This document shows positions 8,919 through 17,372 of a stretch of 64,000 nt of DNA, one piece after another. The translations under genes were made by a program, and so were the position numbers. The notes below the pieces were generated by a model. It did no database searches and was not told the origin of the DNA. It saw nothing but the letters and a program-made list of their open reading frames with translations. This DNA is from an uncultured Oscillospiraceae bacterium. GTDB lineage: Bacteria; Bacillota; Clostridia; Oscillospirales; Oscillospiraceae. The stretch is taken from the NCBI GenBank assembly GCA_947626345.1, contig CANQSF010000005.1, positions 62,001 to 126,000 of the forward strand. The letters run 5' to 3'. Every line of letters starts with the position of its first letter. Within the stretch, counting starts at the first letter, position 1.

Positions 8919-11180
8919 ATGGCCGGGAAAAACAGCAAATACTGGACGCTGGGCACGCTGAAGAGCCGGGGCTGGACCAACGGTCTCATCCGGGAGCTGC
9001 TGCCCCGGCCCCGCTATCGCCACCAGGACGGCGGTACGGTGAAGAGCTGGCAGGCGGACACGGTGCTCACCGCCGAGGAGAGCGAGCGGTTCAAGCGGGT
9101 GGCTGCCAGCAACAAGGCCGCCCAGCAGACCCGGGCGAAGACTGGCGTCACCGGCGAGGACATCGGCCCGGCCCTGGAGGGGGCCGCGGCGCTGCTGGAC
9201 CAGGCGTGGGAGAGCTGGGAAAAGCCCCAGGGCCCGGCGGCGCTGCTGGCAAGGCGCTACCATGAGGCCCTGCTGCGCCAGATCCCCGGCGTGGGCTGGG
9301 CGGTGGCGCTCAGTCCCGGACAGGCTGCCGGCCGGGCGGAGAGCTTCCTGGCCCTGGGGGCCCCCAGGGGGGACGTGAACGTGCGGCGGGTGCTGAAAAA
9401 CTTCATCACCGCCGCGCCCTGGCTGGGGATGAACCCCGACGCCAACATCGCCAAAAAGCTGCGGGAGCGGTACGGCCCCGTGCTGCTGGCGGTGGCGGAG
9501 CGGGAGCTGGCGGCATTCACCGCCGCCCAGCCGGAGGCGGACGTGACCGCGCTGGCGCAGATGAAGGACTTCCCCGTCCAGGAGCTTTTGGGCAACGGCC
9601 TGGGCTATGTCTACTCCGTGTTCTACGTGCCCCGGGCCATCCGCACCAGCCTGGACGTGCTGGTGGCGCTCAATCCCAAGGACGAATATCCCCAGGCCCG
9701 GGCCATGGCCCGGCACTTCGTGGTGCACATCGGCGGCACCAACACCGGCAAGACCTACGCCGGCTTCCAGCGGCTGATCAAGGCCCGGACGGGGGTGTAT
9801 CTGGCCCCGCTGCGGCTGCTGGCCCTGGAGGCCCAGGAGCTGCTGCTGGACGAGGGCGTGCTCTGCTCGCTGACCACCGGCGAGGAGGAGGACCGGCAGG
9901 AAGGGGACACCCACGTGGCCGCCACGGCGGAAAAGCTGGAGCTGGACCGGGAATACGAGGTGGCGGTGATCGACGAGTGCCAGATGATCGCGGACACCGA
10001 GCGGGGCTACGCCTGGACCCGGGCGATATTGGGGGTGCGGGCGCCGGAGGTGCATCTGTGCGCCGCGCCGGAGGCGAAAAACCTGCTGCTGCGGATCATA
10101 AAGAGCTGCGGGGACACCTTCGAGGTCATCGAGCACAAGCGCAAGACGCCCCTGATCTGCATGACCCGGACGGTGGATTACTCCGATATCCGCCCCGGGG
10201 ACGCGCTGATCACCTTCTCCAAGGTGGGGGTGCTGTCCGTGGCGGAGGACCTGCGGGCCCGGGGCAAGGAGCCGGCCATCATCTACGGGGCCCTGCCCTA
10301 CGCCACCCGCCGCAAGCAGGTGGAGGGGTTCCTGGACCGGCGGATGCAGTATGTGGTCAGCACCGACGCCATCGGCATGGGCCTGAACCTGCCCATCCGG
10401 CGGATCATCTTCATGGAGGCGGAGAAGTTCGACGGCCACGAGCGCCGGCAGCTGAAGCCGGAGGAGATCCAGCAGATCGCCGGCCGGGCCGGGCGCTACG
10501 GCATGTATGACCGGGGCTATGTGGGGGCCATGGAGGACCTGAGCCTGATCCGGGCGGGCCTGGAGACGGTGGTGCCGCCGCTGCAGACGGCGGTGGCGGG
10601 CTTCTCCGACCTGATCGCCTCGGTGGACTTCGACCTCTTGGAGGTGCTGGAGGTCTGGAACCGGATGCCCACGGCGGACCCCTATGTGAAGCTGGATATC
10701 AGCCGGTATATCACCATCATCTCCCGGGTCCGGGAGGTGGGCTTCACCCTGACCCGGGAGCAGGAGCTGCGGGCGGCCAACATCCCCTTCGACGAGACGG
10801 ACCCGGCGCTGAACGAGCTGTTCTTCCGGTTCCTGCGGACCTGGTCCGCCGGGGAGGAGCTGACCCGGCCGGCCCTGGGGGAGAAGCAGACGGCCTATAC
10901 CCTGCCGGAGCTGGAGAGCCACTACCGGAAGCTGGACCTTTTCTTCTCCTTCGCCAAGGCCTTCGGCTGCCCCATCGACCGGGACGGACTGGACGACGAG
11001 CGGGCGAAGACAGCGGACGAGATCAACCAGATCCTTCTCTATAACCTGAAAAACAACATCCGCTTCTGCGCCAGATGCGGCCGGGCGCTGCCCCTGCACG
11101 CCCGGGGCCGGCTGTGCAATGCCTGCTACGGCCGGACGAACGGCGCGCCCCGGCGGCACCCGGGGCGGCGGAGAGGATAA
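8919..11180 (+). CDS. SUV3-like DExH RNA helicase with C-terminal zinc ribbon
   Basis: 753 residues behind a strong GAGAGGAGG site. Motif I is GGTNTGKTY (~271), and motif II is VAVIDECQMI (~350) followed by RGYAWTRAILG. Both closely resemble the mitochondrial SUV3 helicase (GPTNSGKTY, VIDEIQMI, RGWAWTRALLG). Motif VI is QIAGRAGRYG (~519). Residues 1-260 are a helical N-terminal region without a recognised domain. Residues ~716-738 form a CxxC-x13-CxxC zinc ribbon. The likely activity is ATP-dependent 3'-5' unwinding of RNA or RNA-DNA duplexes. SUV3 acts with a degradosome in mitochondria; the bacterial role is unknown. The stop codon overlaps the ribosome site of azlC, suggesting one transcript. 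Confidence 0.88.
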   Translation: MAGKNSKYWTLGTLKSRGWTNGLIRELLPRPRYRHQDGGTVKSWQADTVLTAEESERFKRVAASNKAAQQTRAKTGVTGEDIGPALEGAAALLDQAWESWEKPQGPAALLARRYHEALLRQIPGVGWAVALSPGQAAGRAESFLALGAPRGDVNVRRVLKNFITAAPWLGMNPDANIAKKLRERYGPVLLAVAERELAAFTAAQPEADVTALAQMKDFPVQELLGNGLGYVYSVFYVPRAIRTSLDVLVALNPKDEYPQARAMARHFVVHIGGTNTGKTYAGFQRLIKARTGVYLAPLRLLALEAQELLLDEGVLCSLTTGEEEDRQEGDTHVAATAEKLELDREYEVAVIDECQMIADTERGYAWTRAILGVRAPEVHLCAAPEAKNLLLRIIKSCGDTFEVIEHKRKTPLICMTRTVDYSDIRPGDALITFSKVGVLSVAEDLRARGKEPAIIYGALPYATRRKQVEGFLDRRMQYVVSTDAIGMGLNLPIRRIIFMEAEKFDGHERRQLKPEEIQQIAGRAGRYGMYDRGYVGAMEDLSLIRAGLETVVPPLQTAVAGFSDLIASVDFDLLEVLEVWNRMPTADPYVKLDISRYITIISRVREVGFTLTREQELRAANIPFDETDPALNELFFRFLRTWSAGEELTRPALGEKQTAYTLPELESHYRKLDLFFSFAKAFGCPIDRDGLDDERAKTADEINQILLYNLKNNIRFCARCGRALPLHARGRLCNACYGRTNGAPRRHPGRRRG

Positions 11181-11190
11181 GGAGACGCCA

Positions 11191-11910
11191 GTGACAGACA
11201 AGAGGAAAGTTTTCATCCAGGGGGTGCGGGACGGCGTGCCCATCGGCCTGGGCTATTTCGCCGTGTCCTTCTCCCTGGGCATCCTGGCCAAAAACATCGG
11301 CCTGACGCCCCTGCAGGCGGCGGTGATGAGCCTGCTCAACAACGCCTCCGCCGGGGAGTATATGGGCCTGACCATGATCGCCGCCGGCGCCAGCTATTGG
11401 GAGATGGCCTTCGCCACCCTCGTCACCAACGCCCGATACCTGCTGATGAGCTGCGCCATGAGCCAGCGGATGGACCCGGCCATGGGCCTGCACCACCGGT
11501 TTTTCATGGCCTTCGACATCACCGACGAGCTGTTCGGCATCACCATCGCCCGGCCCGGGTATCTGGAGCCCTGGTATATGTACGGGGCCATGGTCCCCGC
11601 CATCCCCGGCTGGATGATCGGCACCGCCCTGGGCACCCTGGCGGGGAGCCTGCTGCCGGCCCGGGTGGTCAGCGCCTTCAGCGTGGCCCTGTATGGCATG
11701 TTCATCGCCATCTTCATCCCCCCTGCCCGGAAGGACCGGGTGATCGCGGGACTGGTGGCGCTGGCCTTCCTGTCCAGCTGGGCCTTCTCCTGGCTGCCGA
11801 TGGTGTCCGCCCTGTCTGACGGCACCCGGACCATCATCCTGACGGTGCTGCTGGCCGGCGGCGCGGCGGCGCTGTTCCCCCGGAAGGAAGAGGAGGAGGC
11901 GCAGGGATGA
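11191..11910 (+). CDS. azlC: AzlC-family branched-chain amino acid exporter, large subunit
   Basis: 239 residues. The start is GTG 11191, six bases after AAGGAG (11179-11184); the longer frame reaching back into the helicase gene is rejected. The N-terminus carries the family motif GVPIGLGYFAVSFSLGILA, and several hydrophobic segments follow. AzlC pairs with AzlD to export branched-chain amino acids across the cytoplasmic membrane. The stop overlaps the azlD start by four bases (ATGA), so the two are translationally coupled. Confidence 0.95.
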   Translation: MTDKRKVFIQGVRDGVPIGLGYFAVSFSLGILAKNIGLTPLQAAVMSLLNNASAGEYMGLTMIAAGASYWEMAFATLVTNARYLLMSCAMSQRMDPAMGLHHRFFMAFDITDELFGITIARPGYLEPWYMYGAMVPAIPGWMIGTALGTLAGSLLPARVVSAFSVALYGMFIAIFIPPARKDRVIAGLVALAFLSSWAFSWLPMVSALSDGTRTIILTVLLAGGAAALFPRKEEEEAQG

Positions 11911-12206
11911 AGATCTATCTCTACATACTGGTGATGGCGGGGGTGTCCTATCTGATCCGGGCGCTGCCGGTGACGGTGTTCCGCAAGCCCATCAAGAGCC
12001 GGTTCGTCCGGTCGTTCCTCTATTACGTGCCTTACGCCACCCTGGCGGTGATGACCTTCCCGGCCATCCTGCACGCTACCCAGAGCCCCCTGTCCGGGGC
12101 GGCGGCGCTGGCGGTGGGGCTGGCGGTGGCCTGGCTGGGGGCCGACCTTTTCAAGACCGCCGTGGCCTGCTGCGCGGTGGTGTTCCTTTTGGAGCTGTTC
12201 ATATAA
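11907..12206 (+). CDS. azlD: AzlD-family branched-chain amino acid exporter, small subunit
   Basis: 99 residues with about four hydrophobic helices, the usual AzlD length. Typical motifs are SYLIRALPVTVFRKPI near the N-terminus and YYVPYATLAVMTFPAIL in the middle. It forms the small subunit of the AzlCD amino acid exporter and overlaps azlC by four bases. Confidence 0.95.
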   Translation: MKIYLYILVMAGVSYLIRALPVTVFRKPIKSRFVRSFLYYVPYATLAVMTFPAILHATQSPLSGAAALAVGLAVAWLGADLFKTAVACCAVVFLLELFI

Positions 12207-12223
12207 AGGAAGATGATGGTGAA

Positions 12224-12994
12224 ATGAGGATCGCTGCCTATCAATTTGTGGTATCCGGTGATATCAATGAGAACTATAGAGAAATAGAAAAAGCGATATA
12301 CCTGGCGAAAAAGGAAGATGTCCAGTTGATCGTATTTCCCGAGTGTTCCTTGACAGGGTATCCGCCGAGAGATATAGCCGATCCGTCATGCGTTGATTTC
12401 GGGCTCGTTCATACGATGTGTGAAAAGCTCCGATCGATCGCGGACGAAAACGGCATTTCCTTTGTTATCGGGACTGTATTCAAAGAAAAAGAGATATACA
12501 ACCGAGCGATGTTGTTCCAGCCTGATGGTCAGATCAGGGTCTATGACAAGCGGGCCCTGTGGGGATGGGACAGGGACAATTTCGCAAAAGGCAGCCATGA
12601 TGGGATCTTTGAAATGGAAGGGATCCGATTTGGGATAAGGATCTGCTTTGAGATAAGATTCCCTGAATTCTTTCGCGAACTGTACAAAAGAAAGACGGAC
12701 ATAAATCTGGTCCTGTTTTACGATGTGGCAGATACAGACGATAAAGAAAGATATGACCTGATCAAAGGACATTTACAGACGCGGGCAGCCGAAAATGTTA
12801 CCACCACCATTTCTGTAAACGCCGTCTCGCCATTTCAAACGGCTCCGACCGCGGTTTTTGGCCGATCGGGCCAGTGCATAAAAGAGTGCACCAGAAACAG
12901 ACCGGAACTGCTGATCTATGATTTTGAAAAGACAGAGGATGACTTCGGCGAAAAGGGAAGAAGATGGATATCCGATGGATCGGTATCTATCTAG
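12224..12994 (+). CDS. carbon-nitrogen hydrolase (nitrilase superfamily)
   Basis: 256 residues, a complete single-domain nitrilase-fold protein. The catalytic triad is visible: Glu40 in VFPECSLTGYPP, Lys109 in VYDKRALWG, Cys141 in IRICFEIRFPE. The family hydrolyses or condenses C-N bonds of amides or nitriles; the substrate cannot be read from the sequence. It starts 17 bases after azlD, so it may be read from the same transcript, and ends at a strong terminator. Its base composition is visibly AT-richer than azlCD upstream (many AAA, GAT, ATA codons), which suggests later acquisition. Confidence 0.9.
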   Translation: MRIAAYQFVVSGDINENYREIEKAIYLAKKEDVQLIVFPECSLTGYPPRDIADPSCVDFGLVHTMCEKLRSIADENGISFVIGTVFKEKEIYNRAMLFQPDGQIRVYDKRALWGWDRDNFAKGSHDGIFEMEGIRFGIRICFEIRFPEFFRELYKRKTDINLVLFYDVADTDDKERYDLIKGHLQTRAAENVTTTISVNAVSPFQTAPTAVFGRSGQCIKECTRNRPELLIYDFEKTEDDFGEKGRRWISDGSVSI

Positions 12995-13044
12995 TTCAAG
13001 GCGCCTGTTTTGAACGGTCCCCGTTGGGACGCCGCAAATCAGAT

Positions 13045-13092
13045 AAGACCGTCGGCTCACCGGTCCCCCGGGAAGAGCCAACGGTCTTTTTT
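13045..13092 (+). terminator. Rho-independent terminator after the C-N hydrolase
   Basis: A 14-bp stem with one wobble (13045-13058 with 13075-13088) runs into six T residues (13087-13092). Confidence 0.92.
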
Positions 13093-13142
13093 GTCTGTCG
13101 GATATTATGTTTTATGGCCGCCAGGCGCTTTCATGAACGATG

Positions 13143-14114
13143 TCACTTTTTCCGCCGGTGCACCAGGTGAAGGGCGGCGGAGACCGCCCCGAACAGCACC
13201 CCCGCCACCGGCCATACGATCCAGGTATCGCCCCACCGCCGGGTGGCAAAGCTCCAGCCCAGGTATATCGCCGTGACTGTACACCAGTATATGACCCAGA
13301 CCGTCCGGAGCAGGGGCGACTTCTCCTCCGGGGCGTAGTCCCCCTCCTGCAGCAGCATCTGGCAGGCGTCCCAGGGGATGGACGCGCTGACGATGAGATA
13401 CACCCCCGCCGCCACCAGGATCAGCAGCAGCCCCACGCCGCAGGCGATCAAAAGTTCGTGCTCCGGGGCCGCCATGCACGCCAGCAGGGGCACCGCCGAC
13501 GCCACGCACAGGCATATACCCGTCACCATCCGGCGGCTGTGGCTCTCCCGGGCCCGGTCCATGGCCTCCCGGGCCAGAGCCGTCACCCCGGGCGCGGCGG
13601 CGAATATCTCCTTTTCCAGATACTCGTATTTATCCAGCCGCATGCTCCACCGGACGAAAATGGCCACCGCCGGCGCCACGAAGGCGAACAGCACCACCAG
13701 ACCCGCCGCCACGGCGATCTGCTCCCGCACGGGGCGGAGCGCGGACAGGCCGCCCAGCAGGATGAGGCACACCGGCGAGAGGATGCACAGCGCCACCGCC
13801 AGGGCGGTGGGCCTTGCGCTGGCCTCCTTCAGGGCCAGGAACGCCTCCGCCTCCTCCCGGGATACCTGCCGCAGAGCGGGGCCGACCGGCTCCGGCGTCC
13901 CCTCCGGCGGGAGGGCCAGATCGTCCTTCAATAGATAGTCCGTGCTCACGTCGAACAGCCGGCTCAGCTCCAGCAGCTTGTCCACCGTGGGGAAGGCCAG
14001 GTCTCCCTCCCACTTGGATATGGATTGACGGCTCACGTCCAGCCGCTCCGACAGCTCCTCCTGGCTCCAGCCCGCTTTCTTCCGCAGCTCCACCAGCTTT
14101 TCTCCCATGGTCAT
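13143..14114 (-). CDS. membrane-bound XRE-family regulator
   Basis: 323 residues. Residues 1-65 are an XRE/Cro-type helix-turn-helix (GWSQEELSERLDVSRQSISKWE), followed by the usual FDVSTDYLLKDD element. The rest has about six hydrophobic segments (from ~105 to the C-terminus) with a cytoplasmic loop around 155-190. It resembles clostridial regulators that couple a DNA-binding head to a membrane sensor. Target and signal are unknown. It is the second of two such genes in tandem; the other starts 1.1 kb upstream. Confidence 0.85.
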   Translation of the reverse strand: MTMGEKLVELRKKAGWSQEELSERLDVSRQSISKWEGDLAFPTVDKLLELSRLFDVSTDYLLKDDLALPPEGTPEPVGPALRQVSREEAEAFLALKEASARPTALAVALCILSPVCLILLGGLSALRPVREQIAVAAGLVVLFAFVAPAVAIFVRWSMRLDKYEYLEKEIFAAAPGVTALAREAMDRARESHSRRMVTGICLCVASAVPLLACMAAPEHELLIACGVGLLLILVAAGVYLIVSASIPWDACQMLLQEGDYAPEEKSPLLRTVWVIYWCTVTAIYLGWSFATRRWGDTWIVWPVAGVLFGAVSAALHLVHRRKK

Positions 14115-14243
14115 GGCGCTCAGCTCCTTTCTTTTCTGGGGCTATCATACCTGTTTTTCCCGTTGCGGGCAAGAAAGAAGACTTGAAAAAACCGCAACCA
14201 GCGGTTGCAAACGGTGGGAAAGCGCCGCCGGGGGGGATAGACG

Positions 14244-14280
14244 AGGGCCCCGATGCCGAAAAGCGGCGTCGGGGCCCTTT
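14244..14280. terminator. GC-rich hairpin between the two XRE genes
   Basis: A 15-bp stem with one wobble (14244-14258 with 14264-14278). Both flanking genes are on the minus strand, where no T tract follows; a short TTTCT follows on the plus strand. It probably ends the upstream minus-strand message, but weakly. Confidence 0.5.
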
Positions 14281-14296
14281 CTATGGCCTGCCGTGC

Positions 14297-15211
14297 TTAT
14301 TCGAGATGGTCCTCCTTGTGGTGGTCTTCCGCGTGGTGCTCCACCCAGTGTTCGCTCTCCAGCCGGATGTCGCAGCTCTCCAGGTACAGCAGCGTGCCAT
14401 GGCCCTCGTCGTCGCAGTGGTCGTAGTCCCGCACCGCGCGCACGTCGATGCAGCCGTCCCCGCTGAAAGTCCGCAGGGTGCCGTGGAAATCCCCGCCCGT
14501 GAGGCTCTCCCCGTTCGTGGTCAGCACGTCCGTGAAGGTGCGGATGCGCTCGCCGTCCAGATACCAGTGGCGCTCCCCGTCGCAGGTGAGGCCGTAGGGA
14601 GCGTACTCCGCGGCTATGGCCCGAAGCGTCGCCTCGTCGAAGCCGCCGGCGGTGACCGATTCGCCCTCGTAGACGTACTCCGTCATGCCGTCCTCCACGG
14701 CGTCCGGATCGGACACCGCTTGCTGCTCTATGGTCGAGCCGGCGGCGCCCTCCGCCACGCTCTCCGCCAGCGGCGCGGAGTTAGACTTCGCCCGCAGGGA
14801 CGTATAGGTCACCGCCCCTGTGGCGGACAGTACCGTATAGATGCAGACAGCAAAGATTGAAAACAGAAACACCGCCGCCAATATCCACCGCCGGCGGCGC
14901 TTTTTCGGGGCCGCAGGAGCGGGGCCCGGCGGCGTCTCCGGCTCTGGAGCGGGCCGGGGCGGCTCCTCCGGCGGGGGAGGGGGCGGCGCGGCCCCGGCAT
15001 CGTCCGGGACGGGGGCGTCGTCCTTCAACAGATAGTCGGTGGTGACGGCGAACAGCTCGCTCATCTTGATGATCTTGTCCAGCTCGGGCACGGCCTGGGC
15101 CATCTCCCACTTGGAGACCGACTGGCGGGACACGTCCAGCCGGTCGGCCAGGTCGATCTGGCTCCAGCCCTGCTTTTTCCGCAGCTCGATGATCTTATCG
15201 GCCAAAGGCAT
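14297..15211 (-). CDS. XRE-family regulator with one membrane span and extracytoplasmic domain
   Basis: 304 residues. Residues 1-65 form the helix-turn-helix (GWSQIDLADRLDVSRQSVSKWE), nearly the same as in the neighbouring gene. Residues ~66-105 are a proline-rich linker. A KKRRRR stop-transfer cluster precedes one transmembrane helix (~110-130). Residues ~131-304 are predicted outside, acidic, with no recognised fold and a His-rich end (EHWVEHHAEDHHKED) that could bind metal. A one-pass sensor-regulator is inferred. Head similarity suggests duplication followed by different C-terminal domains. Confidence 0.85.
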   Translation of the reverse strand: MPLADKIIELRKKQGWSQIDLADRLDVSRQSVSKWEMAQAVPELDKIIKMSELFAVTTDYLLKDDAPVPDDAGAAPPPPPPEEPPRPAPEPETPPGPAPAAPKKRRRRWILAAVFLFSIFAVCIYTVLSATGAVTYTSLRAKSNSAPLAESVAEGAAGSTIEQQAVSDPDAVEDGMTEYVYEGESVTAGGFDEATLRAIAAEYAPYGLTCDGERHWYLDGERIRTFTDVLTTNGESLTGGDFHGTLRTFSGDGCIDVRAVRDYDHCDDEGHGTLLYLESCDIRLESEHWVEHHAEDHHKEDHLE

Positions 15212-15344
15212 GGGGGAAACCCTCCTTTTTGGTTTTTGGGTGGTCCACCTGACCTTGATTATACCGGTTGCAGCCCATTTTCACAACCAATCCGACCCGG
15301 AAATGTGTCAACCAATGGTTGCACAGCGATTTTAACACAAAAAA

Positions 15345-15586
15345 GCCTCCCCTGTGGGGAGGTGGCCGCCGTTCCATGGGGCCCCCAAAAGGCACGCCTG
15401 CCTTTTGGGGAGAGGAGGAGCCGCGAGCCACTCGAGCCATGCCGTTTGCGGCATGGGGAGACCTGGCTGCGCGGGCGACGACGAAGCGGAGGGGTTGTTA
15501 CCAGTCTTGGAGGATATCCCAGCCCGGTAACAATCCCTCAGTCTCCGGCTATCGCCGGAGCCAGCTCCCTTTGCACAAGGGAGCCT
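15345..15586. repeat. multi-hairpin palindromic intergenic element, copy 1
   Basis: This stretch between upp and the XRE gene has no credible gene. It holds a chain of perfect or near-perfect hairpins: 15346-15362 (CCTCCCC arm), 15383-15410 (12-bp stem), 15438-15457 (8-bp stem), an outer pair 15489-15502 with 15536-15549 (GGTAACAATCCCTC), and 15564-15584 (GCTCCCTT arm). The same architecture recurs at 55125-55373 with different inner sequence. It is probably a non-autonomous (MITE-like) or REP-type element. Confidence 0.75.
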
Positions 15587-15602
15587 TTCAAAGCGGTATG
15601 AC

Positions 15603-16232
15603 TTATTTTGTGCCGAAGATCCGGTCGCCGGCGTCGCCCAGGCCGGGGACGATGTAGCCGTGGTCGTTGAGATGGTCGTCCAGCGCCGCCACAAAGATGT
15701 CCACATCCGGGTGGGCCTTCTGCATGGCCTGCACGCCCTCCGGCGCGCCGATGATGCTCATGAGCTTGATGTGCTTGACGCCGGTCTGCTTGATGAAGGT
15801 GGCGGCCGCCACGGCGCTGCCGCCGGTGGCCAGCATGGGATCGACGATGATCACGTCACGCTCGGCGATGTCGGGGGGCATCTTGAAGTAATACTTCACC
15901 GGCTCCAGGGTCTCCGGGTCCCGGAACAGGCCGATGTGACCCACCTTGGCGTTGGGGATCATGTCCACCATGCCGTCCACCATGCCCAGGCCGGCGCGGA
16001 GGATGGGCACGATGGCCAGCTTCTTGCCGGCGATGCGGCGGCAGGTGGCCTCCGCCACGGGGGTCTGGACCTTGACCTCCTCCAGAGGCAGGTCCCGGGT
16101 GGCCTCGTAGCACATCAGCTTGGCGATCTCGCTGATCAGCTCCCGGAATTCCTTCACGCTGGTCTTTTCGTCGCGCAGGACGGACAGCTTGTGCTGGATC
16201 AGGGGGTGGTCGAAAACCATGACGTTGCTCAT
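15603..16232 (-). CDS. upp: uracil phosphoribosyltransferase
   Basis: 209 residues, full length. It makes UMP from uracil and PRPP in pyrimidine salvage. Characteristic features are the N-terminal [13 protein letters not shown], the PRPP-binding loop [10 protein letters not shown], and the C-terminal [13 protein letters not shown] uracil-site segment. AAAGGAG precedes the start. It is the last gene of the minus-strand polA-tsa cluster, 27 bases after tsaB. Confidence 0.98.
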   Translation of the reverse strand: MSNVMVFDHPLIQHKLSVLRDEKTSVKEFRELISEIAKLMCYEATRDLPLEEVKVQTPVAEATCRRIAGKKLAIVPILRAGLGMVDGMVDMIPNAKVGHIGLFRDPETLEPVKYYFKMPPDIAERDVIIVDPMLATGGSAVAAATFIKQTGVKHIKLMSIIGAPEGVQAMQKAHPDVDIFVAALDDHLNDHGYIVPGLGDAGDRIFGTK

Positions 16233-16259
16233 ATCAGTTCTCCTTTGTGGGAAGATTTT

Positions 16260-16952
16260 TCACTCGCTCATGCGGGCCAGCCGCTCCCGCTCCGCCTGGC
16301 TCAGGCGCAGATAGGCGGGCATCAGCTCCCCGGCGGGGACGGCGGGCTTTCCCTCGGCCGCCAGGGCCACGCCCCGGGCGTTCTGCAGCCGCAGGGGCTC
16401 CGGGGCCATGAAGAGGGTCACCTCGTCCCGGTCCATGGTATTATAACACAGCTCGGCCCCGTCGCCAAGCAAAATCCACGGCTCCTGCCGGGCGATGAGC
16501 TCGCTCTGCAGCTCGCTCACGGATATGGCCCGGTCCGGCGTCAGCCGCACCGGCCGGCCCCCCTCCACGGTGAACAGGGCGTTGTAGACCTGGCCCCGGC
16601 GGGCGTCCATGCAGCAGCACAGCATCTGCCCGTCCAGCACCGGACCGCCGAAGGCCATGGCCTCCAGGGTGGACACCCCCACCGCGGGGATGTCCAGCGC
16701 CCAGCAAAGGCCCTTTGCCTCTGCCATGCCGATGCGCAGGCCCGTGAAGGACCCGGGCCCCCGGCTCACCGCCACCCGGTCCAGGGCGGACAGGGGCCGG
16801 TCCAGGTTCTTCATCATCCCCTCCGCCATGGGCAGCAGGGTCCGGCTGTGGGTGAGGCCCGCGTTCTGGAAGGAGAAGGCCAGCATCTTCCCGTCCTCGA
16901 ATACGGCCGCGGAGGCGGCCTTGGCGGAGCTCTCCAGCGCCAGTGTCAGCAT
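16260..16952 (-). CDS. tsaB: tRNA t6A biosynthesis protein TsaB
   Basis: 230 residues from MLTLALESS; an in-frame ATG nine bases upstream (16961) is the alternative. An ASKHA-fold pseudo-glycoprotease that dimerises with TsaD to transfer threonylcarbamoyl to A37 of ANN-decoding tRNAs. The family marker SRGPGSFTGLRIGMAEAKGL is present. It lacks the metal-binding HxxxH seen in TsaD, as expected. It overlaps the end of tsaE by seven bases. Confidence 0.95.
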   Translation of the reverse strand: MLTLALESSAKAASAAVFEDGKMLAFSFQNAGLTHSRTLLPMAEGMMKNLDRPLSALDRVAVSRGPGSFTGLRIGMAEAKGLCWALDIPAVGVSTLEAMAFGGPVLDGQMLCCCMDARRGQVYNALFTVEGGRPVRLTPDRAISVSELQSELIARQEPWILLGDGAELCYNTMDRDEVTLFMAPEPLRLQNARGVALAAEGKPAVPAGELMPAYLRLSQAERERLARMSE

Positions 16953-17371
16953 GATGCGCACCCTCCCTCGATGGTGATCTGCCGGTCGTTCTCGCCGGTC
17001 TTTTCAAAGCGGACGACGTACTCGTCCCCCTCGAAGGCCCCGGGCACGTTCTCGCTCCACTCCACGGCGCACACGCCGCCCCGGCCCAGGTAGTCCTCCC
17101 AGCCGATGTCGTAAAGCTCATCCGCGCCCCCCAGGCGGTACATGTCGAAGTGGAACAGGGGCCGCCGGCCCAGGTACTCGTTGACGATAGTGAAGGTGGG
17201 GCTGGTGACCGTGGCGTCCAGGCCCATGCCCCGGGCCATGCCCCGGACGAAGGCGGTCTTGCCGCAGCCCAGCTCCCCGTACAGCGCCGCCACCGCCCCG
17301 GCGGGCAGCGTCTTGGCGAATTCGGCCCCAAGGGCCTCGGTCTCTTTTTCGGAATGGGTGGTATATGTCAT
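16946..17371 (-). CDS. tsaE: tRNA t6A biosynthesis ATPase TsaE
   Basis: 141 residues, the usual size of the YjeE family. Walker A is GELGCGKTAF (~32-41), followed by the family segment TSPTFTIVNEY and the motif HFDMYRL. It is the ATPase that resets the TsaBD complex in t6A synthesis. One base separates it from tsaD upstream, and it overlaps tsaB downstream. Confidence 0.96.
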   Translation of the reverse strand: MTYTTHSEKETEALGAEFAKTLPAGAVAALYGELGCGKTAFVRGMARGMGLDATVTSPTFTIVNEYLGRRPLFHFDMYRLGGADELYDIGWEDYLGRGGVCAVEWSENVPGAFEGDEYVVRFEKTGENDRQITIEGGCASC

Positions 17372-17372
17372 C

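Noticed and set aside
8799..11243. 814-codon minus-strand frame
   Set aside because: Shadow of the SUV3-like helicase gene, which has all motifs in the plus frame.
15345..15586. Possible CRISPR array
   Set aside because: The hairpins differ from each other and there are no regularly spaced identical repeats or cas genes.
15236..15601. 121- and 129-codon frames between XRE gene and upp
   Set aside because: They run through the multi-hairpin element; no initiation signals.
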